A stretch of 11,721 bases of DNA from an uncultured Eubacteriales bacterium. Its GTDB lineage: Bacteria > Bacillota > Clostridia > Oscillospirales > Acutalibacteraceae. The translations under genes were made by a program, and so were the position numbers. This document shows, one piece after another, positions 1 through 4,801 of the stretch; positions within the stretch are counted from its first letter, which is position 1, and every line of letters begins with the position of its first letter. The stretch lies in the NCBI GenBank assembly GCA_934444695.1, contig CAKSDF010000047.1:1-11721 (forward strand), read 5' to 3'. The notes below the pieces were generated by a model, which saw only the letters and a list, made by a program, of their open reading frames with translations, had not been told where the DNA came from and searched no databases.

Positions 1-1
1 A

Positions 2-637
2 AACAATGTCATAATGGGCAAAAAATGCGTCACACTTTTCGGAAGCGACGAGATAACCGATACCCTTTGCGGAGTGGAATTTTCTCTATCGCCCCTTTCC
101 TTTTATCAGGTTAACAGCTTACAGGCGCAAAAGCTTTTTGCCATTGCTACCGATCTTGCGGATCTTGATGAAAACAGCACCGCCGTCGATCTTTATTGCG
201 GGGCGGGAGCAATCGGGCTTATCGCCGCAAAAAGAAAAAACATCAAGGCTCTTTACGGGGTGGAGATAGTGCCCGAGGCAGTAGAAAACGCCAAAAGCAA
301 CGCTGCACGCAACGGCATAAAAAACGCTCATTTTATATGCGGAGACGCGTCAAAGGGAGCGGCCGAGATTTTAAAAATGAAGGTCAATCCCGATGTTGTC
401 TTTGTAGATCCGCCGAGAAAGGGCTGCGACAGGGAAACGCTGAGCATTGCGGCGCAAAAAATGTCGCCCAAAAGAATTGCATATGTTTCCTGCGATCCCG
501 CCACATTTGCAAGGGATGCGGCCATACTTAAAGAAATGGGATATGCCCTTAAAAAGGCGATTCCCGTTGATCTTTTCCCGAGAACCCCCCATATAGAAAC
601 CGTGGGGCTTTTTGAGCGGACGGAAAACGCAGGCTGA
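2..637 (+). CDS. 23S rRNA uracil-C5 methyltransferase, TrmA/RlmD family (5'-truncated by window edge)
   Basis: This is the catalytic C-terminal half of an S-adenosylmethionine-dependent RNA m5U methyltransferase. The frame is open to the window edge: the codons before the ATG at 14 read N-N-V-I, matching the N-x-N-V-I-x-G-K stretch usual in this family, so that ATG is internal and the N-terminal TRAM/iron-sulfur part lies upstream. Counting from that Met, the SAM-binding motif D-L-Y-C-G-A-G-A-I-G-L starts at residue 59, D-P-P-R-K-G-C at 132, the catalytic cysteine is Cys160 in Y-V-S-C-D-P, and the end motif V-D-L-F-P-R-T-P-H-I-E-T carries the presumed general base Glu. The usual S-C-N-P-A-T is S-C-D-P-A-T here. 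The last codons and the stop lie inside a 14-nt tandem repeat array. The family is certain; the target uridine (positions like U747 or U1939) cannot be told from sequence. Confidence 0.93.
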   Translation, partial: NNVIMGKKCVTLFGSDEITDTLCGVEFSLSPLSFYQVNSLQAQKLFAIATDLADLDENSTAVDLYCGAGAIGLIAAKRKNIKALYGVEIVPEAVENAKSNAARNGIKNAHFICGDASKGAAEILKMKVNPDVVFVDPPRKGCDRETLSIAAQKMSPKRIAYVSCDPATFARDAAILKEMGYALKKAIPVDLFPRTPHIETVGLFERTENAG

Positions 638-860
638 TTGATTACGTCCGACAGCTTATGTCCGATAAACTACGGCGGATAAATTACGTGGGATAAATTA
701 TATCGGACAAATTACGGTTGGCGGATTGCGGTTGAGGATATCGGCCGGAATTTATGGCTGAAGATTGTATTGAGGATGTAGTTAAAGGCTGCGGTTGGCA
801 GATTACGGCTGAAGGTTATGATTGATGGTGTCGGCCGAAATTTACGGCTGATGAATAGTG
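632..860. repeat. Decaying tandem array of 14-nt units
   Basis: Seven consecutive 14-nt units are seen at 632-645, 646-659, 660-673, 674-687, 688-701, 702-715 and 716-729, consensus about GTCCGATAAATTAC with GGCTG/GGCGG variants at the unit start. From 730 the register slips: 13-nt units occur at 743-755 (GGCCGGAATTTAT) and 833-845 (GGCCGAAATTTAC), and GGCTGA-starting units at 756, 807 and 846. The array begins inside the final codons and stop of the upstream methyltransferase gene. No open frame with a ribosome binding site is seen in it. The period is not a multiple of three and there are no spacers, so this is neither coding repeat nor CRISPR. Confidence 0.8.
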
Positions 861-887
861 TGCGTTAAGGCTTGTGCATCGACCTAC

Positions 888-1031
888 CGCTGAGGCTGTC
901 TCGGCAGAGCCGAGAACGGAGGGAGCGGTGGCGGGTGGTTTTTCCGAGTGTGTGAAGCTTGAGTTTTAAATGTGATTTTGAATTTTTTAGTAAGCCTCCC
1001 TCCGACCGGCGTTGAGCCGGCAGCCTCAGCG
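888..1031. repeat. Four-helix (cloverleaf) inverted-repeat element, copy 1
   Basis: Four perfect helices close on one another as a four-way junction. P1 is 888-898 with 1021-1031 (11 bp). P2 is a hairpin 899-905/909-915 (7 bp, loop AGA). P3 is 917-925 with 996-1004 (9 bp), enclosing a 70-nt T-rich interior. P4 is a hairpin 1006-1010/1016-1020 (5 bp, loop GTTGA). Only one unpaired base separates P2 from P3 and P3 from P4; P1 abuts P2 and P4 directly. A second element of the same design lies at 9309-9442. It may be a mobile MITE/REP-like repeat or a structured RNA; which strand matters is unknown. The rest of the gap to 1213 shows nothing I can name. Confidence 0.75.
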
Positions 1032-1213
1032 TCCCGCAGCCGTGCACCGCGCTTTTGCACCTTCCGACCATTTTATTAGAATATGAACTATCTCTCAGTA
1101 AATGTGAAAGTATCCGTCCCGCATAAGCAACAGATTTAAGGTGTGCGGAGTTCGAGCATATATTGCATAAAGCAAAGAAAACCACCGTCATACGACCGAA
1201 AGGAGAACGGCAA

Positions 1214-2368
1214 ATGGAGCAAAAAACCTGCCCTGCCTTTAAAAAATGCGGAAGCTGTCAGCTGCTTGACCTTCCCTATAACCGCCAGCTTATGATTAAA
1301 CAAAACAGGGTCAAAAGGCTGCTTTCAAAATTCGCAAAGCCGCAGAAAATCGTCGGAATGAAAAATCCCTACCATTACCGCAACAAGGTGCAGGCCGCCT
1401 TCGGAAGCGCAAGAGGAAGGATCATTTCGGGAGTTTATCAGTCAAGCTCTCATAAGATTGTGCCCATCGACAGTTGCCTTCTTGAGGACAGCATCGCCGA
1501 TAAAATAATATGTGAAATAAGAAAAATGTGCCCCGCCTTTAAAATAAAGCCCTATGATGAGGTAAAAGAGACCGGATTTTTGCGCCATGTTCTTATAAGG
1601 CGGGGATTTACATCGGGTCAGATAATGGTGGTGCTTGTGACGGCAAAAGAACAGTTTAAAAATGCCGAAAGCTTTGTAAACGAGCTTGTGCGCCGCCGTC
1701 CCGATATAACCACCGTTGTGCAGAATATAAACGGCGGATTTACAAGCCTTGTGCTTTCCGAAAAACAAAAGGTGCTTTACGGAAAGGGATACATCGAGGA
1801 TGAGCTTTGCGGGCTGACCTTTAAAATTTCTCCCCGCTCCTTTTATCAGATAAACCCTGTTCAGACGGCCGTGCTTTATAACAAGGCCATAGGCTATGCG
1901 AATTTAAACGGACAACAGACGGTGCTTGACGCATATTGCGGAATCGGCACAATAGGGCTGTGCGCCGCCTCCCACGCCAAAGAGGTGGTAGGCGTTGAGC
2001 TTAACGCCGATGCGGTTAATGACGCAAAACAAAACGCCGAGATAAACGGTATACAAAACGCCCGGTTTTTCTGCGCCGATGCAGGAGAGTTTTTAAAGGA
2101 AATGGCCGCCGAAAAGCACCGTCCCGATGTGGTTTTTATGGATCCTCCGAGGGCGGGAAGCAGCAAAAAGTTTTTGAATTCTCTGCTTGAAATTATGCCG
2201 CAAAAGGTTGTATACATTTCCTGCAATCCCGAGACCATGGCAAGAGATCTTGAGACGCTTAAAAAGGGGTATGAGGTCAAAAGGCTTTGCCCGGTGGATA
2301 TGTTTCCTCACACCGAGCATACAGAGGTCGTCGCCCTGCTTGAACAGAGGGAAAAAACGGCCGAATAA
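1214..2368 (+). CDS. rlmD: 23S rRNA (uracil-5-)-methyltransferase RlmD/RumA-like
   Basis: A 384-residue SAM-dependent m5U RNA methyltransferase. Four cysteines fit the [4Fe-4S] ligand set of the RumA class: Cys6, Cys12, Cys15 (C-x5-C-x2-C) and Cys88 in P-I-D-S-C. The SAM motif V-L-D-A-Y-C-G-I-G-T-I-G-L starts at residue 237, D-P-P-R at 310, and the catalytic cysteine is Cys337 in Y-I-S-C-N-P. The C-terminus has V-D-M-F-P-H-T-E-H-T-E-V with the expected Glu. I chose the ATG at 1214 because AAAGGAG (1199-1205) sits 8 nt before it and the iron-sulfur motif follows at once; an upstream in-frame ATG at 1163 adds 17 unlikely residues. After D-P-P-R the usual K-G-C is A-G-S. It is a paralogue of the truncated gene upstream, same strand, 576 nt apart. 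Gram-positive enzymes of this family may modify more than one 23S rRNA uridine. Confidence 0.93.
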   Translation: MEQKTCPAFKKCGSCQLLDLPYNRQLMIKQNRVKRLLSKFAKPQKIVGMKNPYHYRNKVQAAFGSARGRIISGVYQSSSHKIVPIDSCLLEDSIADKIICEIRKMCPAFKIKPYDEVKETGFLRHVLIRRGFTSGQIMVVLVTAKEQFKNAESFVNELVRRRPDITTVVQNINGGFTSLVLSEKQKVLYGKGYIEDELCGLTFKISPRSFYQINPVQTAVLYNKAIGYANLNGQQTVLDAYCGIGTIGLCAASHAKEVVGVELNADAVNDAKQNAEINGIQNARFFCADAGEFLKEMAAEKHRPDVVFMDPPRAGSSKKFLNSLLEIMPQKVVYISCNPETMARDLETLKKGYEVKRLCPVDMFPHTEHTEVVALLEQREKTAE

Positions 2369-2392
2369 TCAGAAAACGTATAAAGTAAAAGG

Positions 2393-2436
2393 AAAACCGC
2401 GCCCCACGCACAATTCTGTGCGTGGGGCGCGGTTTT
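2393..2436. terminator. Perfect 20-bp hairpin, bidirectional intrinsic terminator
   Basis: Arms 2393-2412 and 2417-2436 are perfectly complementary over 20 bp with an ATTC loop. The stem starts AAAACCGCGC and ends GCGCGGTTTT, so both strands read a GC-rich hairpin followed by U residues. It lies 24 nt after the stop of the rlmD-like gene and can also stop transcription arriving from the minus-strand gene pair to the right. Confidence 0.9.
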
Positions 2437-2566
2437 GTGAGGTTTGTCCCTATTGTGAGAATAGGAAATTGAAAAATGGAGGTTAAAACAGATGTAGATA
2501 AAAGGCGATTACCTTGTCCGTGAGGATAAAAAGAAATCGTATTACTCCCGCAAAAAATGCGGTCGA

Positions 2567-2893
2567 CTATTCCTGTTCCTTGTATATTTCCTTTGCCATA
2601 TTGAATGCCGCCCAGGCTTTAGGCCAGCCGGCATAAAAGGCAATATGGGTTATGGCTTCGGCCATTTCCTCTTTTGTTATGCCGTTTTTCTTGGCGTTTT
2701 CGATGTGGAATTTAAGGGAGCTGTCGGTTATGCCGCTTGCAATAAGGGTGGTGACGGTTATAAGACTGCGGTCCCTTTTTGGAAGCTCCTTTTCTCTTGC
2801 CCACACTTCGCCGAAAAGTATGTCGTCGTTAAGATGCGCAAATTCCGGTGCAAATTCACCTAAAGCGTCTCTGCCTGCCGTGACCTTGCTCAT
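2567..2893 (-). CDS. Carboxymuconolactone decarboxylase (CMD) family protein
   Basis: A 108-residue all-alpha protein of the CMD/AhpD superfamily, clear from the pattern R-D-R-S-L-I-T-V (residues 40-47), the F-H-I-E-N-A-K-K-N-G segment (62-71) and the I-T-H-I-A-F-Y-A-G-W-P-K-A segment (81-93). It has no cysteine, so the C-x-x-C redox centre of AhpD peroxidases is absent and it belongs with gamma-CMD-like members; His63, His83 and Trp90 are candidates for active-site roles. I chose the ATG at 2893 because AGAGGA sits about 10 nt upstream; a GTG at 2902 would leave only 2 nt after that site. It follows the cupin gene on the same strand (206-nt gap), a frequent pairing of two small enzymes, so a shared transcript is likely. 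A weak hairpin (2548-2562) lies just past the stop. The substrate is unknown; true protocatechuate-pathway activity is not implied. Confidence 0.88.
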   Translation of the reverse strand: MSKVTAGRDALGEFAPEFAHLNDDILFGEVWAREKELPKRDRSLITVTTLIASGITDSSLKFHIENAKKNGITKEEMAEAITHIAFYAGWPKAWAAFNMAKEIYKEQE

Positions 2894-2996
2894 AAAAAAC
2901 ACTTCCTCTTGATTTGTTTGATTTGATTTATTTAATTGATTTTATGGTTTAATTGCGTTGTTCTGCGGCTGTTATAAGTAAAGCACTGTACAGCCG

Positions 2997-3019
2997 AGAA
3001 AGCAAAGCCTTTGCTTTCT
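2997..3019. repeat. Small perfect inverted repeat in the cupin-CMD gap
   Basis: AGAAAGCAAA (2997-3006) and TTTGCTTTCT (3010-3019) pair over 10 bp with a GCC loop. Neither strand has a T-run after it, so it is a poor terminator; it may be an mRNA hairpin between the two minus-strand genes or a binding site. The same gap also holds short GGCTGTTATA-like repeats near 2967, 3067, 3085 and 3105. Confidence 0.5.
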
Positions 3020-3099
3020 TAATGCTTGCTGACCGCTTGAACGGCCGTGGGAATGCGGTAATTAAAAGCTGTTATATTTTTAAGGGCTGCTATACCGCT

Positions 3100-3531
3100 T
3101 TATAGGCTGTTATACTCCTCGTCGCTAACCGGCTCGCACCATTCGTTCGAACAGCCTTCTCCGGGAATTTCAAGGGCAATGTGGGAAAACCAGCAATCCT
3201 TTTTAGCGCCGTGCCAGTGTTTGACCTCGGGAGGAATGACCACTACCTTTCCGGGCAAAAGCTCGACAGGGGGCTTTCCTTCTTCCTGATACCAGCCCTC
3301 TCCGGCCGTGCAGATGAGCATCTGACCGCCGCCGCTTTTGGCGTGGTGTATGTGCCAGTTGTTGCGGCAGGAAGGCTCAAAGGTGACGTTGGCGGCGAAA
3401 AGACCGCATTTAGGATCGGTTAAGGGGTTTAAAAAGGATTTGCCCACAAAATATTTTTCAAAGGCGGTGTTTTCCTCGCCCTTTCCGAAAACATTTTGCT
3501 CATCGAATTGCTGCTGTGACAGTTTGCTCAT
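3100..3531 (-). CDS. Cupin-domain protein, single-domain
   Basis: A 143-residue single-domain cupin. Motif 1 appears as W-H-I-H-H (residues 59-63) followed by G-G-G-Q at 67-70, and motif 2 as V-V-V-I-P-P-E-V-K-H-W-H (96-107). His60, His62 and His105 are the likely metal ligands. The Glu that usually completes the metal site in motif 1 is Gln70 here, which keeps the spacing to Gly77. Start ATG at 3531 is supported by GGAG 8 nt upstream (3540-3543 on the plus strand). No signal peptide or membrane segment is visible, so it is cytoplasmic. It probably heads a two-gene minus-strand unit with the CMD-family gene. Such cupins are often annotated as putative dioxygenases, isomerases or sugar/small-molecule binding proteins; the substrate cannot be read from this sequence. 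Confidence 0.88.
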   Translation of the reverse strand: MSKLSQQQFDEQNVFGKGEENTAFEKYFVGKSFLNPLTDPKCGLFAANVTFEPSCRNNWHIHHAKSGGGQMLICTAGEGWYQEEGKPPVELLPGKVVVIPPEVKHWHGAKKDCWFSHIALEIPGEGCSNEWCEPVSDEEYNSL

Positions 3532-3606
3532 ATTATCATCTCCGAAAAATATTGAATTCTGTTTCTATGACAGTAGCTTTTTTTATTGCAAGAAACCTTA
3601 TTACGC

Positions 3607-3648
3607 CTCAGTCAAAACTGGCGTTTTGTCAGCTCCCCTGACAAGGGG
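3607..3648. repeat. Partial (half) repeat element related to the four-helix elements
   Basis: CCTCAGT is followed by a CAAAAC/GTTTTG hairpin (3613-3618 with 3623-3628, loop TGGC), then AGCTCCCC, and a second hairpin CCCCT/AGGGG (3635-3639 with 3644-3648, loop GACA). The order CTCAGT, small hairpin, GGCTCCC/AGCTCCC is the same as in the 3' half of the element at 9309-9442. The matching 5' half is not found nearby, so this looks like a remnant. Confidence 0.5.
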
Positions 3649-3820
3649 CGCCACGGCTTAGCTTGAACTTTTTGTTCTGTGCGTTGACGAGGGGGCACCA
3701 CGGCTGAGTGGTAGTTTTCAGCCTTGTGCAATGACAAGGATGCCACGCGTAGTGGTAACTTTTTTCCTTGTGTATTGACATTAGCGCCATGGTCTCGTTT
3801 AGATTTTTAGTCTTGTTTAT
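3639..3820. repeat. Four degenerate tandem units of 44-47 nt
   Basis: Units start at 3639, 3685, 3732 and 3776, each opening with TGAC. The shared order is TGACAAGG, GCGCCAC or GCACCAC, GGCT/GTGGTA, a T-run, then CCTTGTGCA-like sequence. In units 2 and 3 the CCAC...GTGG part can form a small hairpin. The units are only partly conserved, and frames through them lack ribosome binding sites. From 3821 to 4023 the DNA is AT-rich and I see nothing further that I can name. Confidence 0.65.
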
Positions 3821-4023
3821 CGGCAAATGGGGTGTTGCGACCGCTTTTTTATTTGTTATCATTATTGTATCACCTAAAGCTGACTTTAAGTCAAGCGTTA
3901 TTGTTTTAACTTTTTGTAAACAAAAACCGCAGAAATTTATTATTGTTTATTACACCGCCTTTGAAACTGTAATAATTTTAAACAAAGGGCGAAAAATGAC
4001 TAAAAAAACAAGCGCAAAAATTG

Positions 4024-4052
4024 TTGACAAAAAATTTCGTGAATAGTAAAAT
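4024..4052 (+). promoter_or_regulatory. Sigma-A type promoter for the ATPase operon leader
   Basis: A perfect -35 TTGACA (4024-4029), a 17-nt spacer and a -10 TAAAAT (4047-4052, five of six consensus bases) predict a transcript start near 4059. This is the best promoter match I see in the window and it points at the ATPase genes. Confidence 0.85.
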
Positions 4053-4058
4053 GAAAAC

Positions 4059-4230
4059 AGTCGAGGAAATAAACGGTTGACATTCGGGCGAGGTGCAGCG
4101 AGTAGCATCGTCTGTTGATGATTGAAAAACTGCCGATCGTACTTTATAAACCGTTTTTTCTGAACTTTGAAAATTGCATTTGAATTAGATGGGAGCTGTC
4201 TGTAGGATTTAGCTCCCTTTTTGCTTTTTT
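4059..4230 (+). ncRNA. Structured leader RNA ending in an intrinsic terminator (candidate attenuator or riboswitch)
   Basis: The predicted transcript begins near 4059. AAACGGTT (4071-4078) pairs with AACCGTTT (4149-4156), closing an 86-nt domain with inner pairing options such as CATC 4106-4109 with GATG 4117-4120 and GCAG near 4095-4098 with CTGC 4130-4133. A linker of about 34 nt leads to a strong terminator at 4191-4230. The first ATPase gene starts 135 nt later. This is the layout of a terminator-controlled leader; alternatively it is a free small RNA of about 170 nt. The stretch GAGGTGC...GAGTAGC resembles pieces of known riboswitches only superficially and I cannot assign a class. Any antiterminator is not obvious by eye. 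Confidence 0.55.
4191..4230 (+). terminator. Intrinsic terminator inside the ATPase leader
   Basis: GGGAGCT (4191-4197) pairs with AGCTCCC (4211-4217) and is followed by TTTTTGCTTTTTT (4218-4230). It lies between the promoter at 4024-4052 and the first ATPase gene, so operon expression needs read-through or another promoter. Confidence 0.88.
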
Positions 4231-4365
4231 CGGGGAATAATATTCTTTGCGGCGTTTTTGAATGTTATAAAAAATGCTGTAACACCCTTTGCCGAAAAGG
4301 CAGAGAAAGCTTATATTGATTCTATATTTTTAAAAACATATTCCGATCAAAAGGGGGAAAAGAAA

Positions 4366-4677
4366 ATGGTATCCGATTCTGTTAAAAAAATTTTAGACGC
4401 CGAGAAAAGCGGCGAGCAAAAGACGGTTGACGCCGAGAAAAGGGCTGAAGAAATTATCGGCAGGGCTGATTTATCGGCGAAGGAAATCCTGCAAAATGCA
4501 CGGGATGAGGCTGCAAAAGAGGCAGCGGCCGAGCAAAAGCAGTGGCAGCAAAAGACCGAGCAAAAAAGGCAGGAGATCGAAAGCAATACGGCCGACCGTC
4601 TTGAAAGTCTTGAAAAGGAAGCTTTAAAACGGTATGAGCAGGCGGTTGCGGCGGCCATCGACGCCATAACCGGGTAA
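4366..4677 (+). CDS. ntpF: V/A-type ATPase small peripheral-stalk subunit (NtpF / AhaH type)
   Basis: A 103-residue, highly charged protein that is almost entirely helical and reads as one long coiled coil rich in Lys, Glu, Gln and Ala (A-E-K-R-A-E-E-I-I, A-K-E-I-L, A-R-D-E-A-A-K-E). In V/A-type ATPases this small subunit pairs with NtpE to form the peripheral stalks that hold the catalytic head against the membrane stator. The assignment rests on composition, length and position as first gene before ntpI, which is the E. hirae order F-I-K-E-C-G-A-B-D. I chose the ATG at 4366 because AGGGGG (4352-4357) sits 8 nt before it; an upstream in-frame ATG at 4258 has no such site and would add 36 residues of a different character. 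Nomenclature varies: the same subunit is called H or G elsewhere. Confidence 0.82.
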   Translation: MVSDSVKKILDAEKSGEQKTVDAEKRAEEIIGRADLSAKEILQNARDEAAKEAAAEQKQWQQKTEQKRQEIESNTADRLESLEKEALKRYEQAVAAAIDAITG

Positions 4678-4722
4678 CGGCTGATTTACAGCTTTCGAAA
4701 AACGTTGATAAACAATCTAACA

Positions 4723-4757
4723 AATATGTGAGGTGCCTACCCGGCATAACACATATT
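4723..4757 (+). promoter_or_regulatory. Hairpin in the ntpF-ntpI spacer
   Basis: AATATGTG (4723-4730) pairs with CACATATT (4750-4757); inside it TGCC (4734-4737) pairs with GGCA (4743-4746) around a TACCC loop, with AGG/TAA as an internal loop. It lies about 16 nt before the Shine-Dalgarno sequence of ntpI. Without a T-run it is not a terminator; it may be an mRNA processing or stability hairpin. Confidence 0.5.
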
Positions 4758-4772
4758 CTTTAGCCTGAAAAG

Positions 4773-4801
4773 AAGGTGATTTTACGGCAAAAGTAAAAAT
4801 G
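4773..4801 (+). promoter_or_regulatory. ntpI ribosome binding site with in-frame ACG at the start position
   Basis: AAGGTGA (4773-4779) is the same site that precedes ntpE. Counting from AGG, 7 nt later stands ACG (4784), opening a frame that reads (T/M)-A-K-V-K-M-K-R-V-E-I-I-G, like the M-A-x-V-K-M-K start usual for this subunit. The first in-frame ATG (4799) is about 20 nt from the site and has none of its own. Confidence 0.6.

Noticed and set aside
632..860. CRISPR array
   Set aside because: The 14-nt units are contiguous without spacers and diverge along the array; no cas genes are present.
888..1031. tRNA gene suggested by the cloverleaf shape
   Set aside because: Helix lengths, the 70-nt third arm and the lack of T-loop and acceptor features exclude a tRNA.
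865..1191. 108-codon minus-strand open frame between the methyltransferase genes
   Set aside because: It crosses all four helices of the cloverleaf element and shows no protein pattern; the structure explains the region better.
3768..4046. 92-codon plus-strand open frame before the ATPase promoter
   Set aside because: It runs through the tandem units and the promoter -35, has no ribosome binding site and its translation resembles no family.
3996..4046. 16-codon frame (M-T-K-K-T-S-A-K) with a weak AAAGGG site, a possible leader peptide
   Set aside because: Its stop abuts the -10 box of the promoter, so it lies upstream of the predicted transcript start; no promoter is seen ahead of it.
4258..4365. 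Longer start for ntpF at 4258
   Set aside because: No ribosome binding site there, a different composition, and a clear AGGGGG site before the ATG at 4366.
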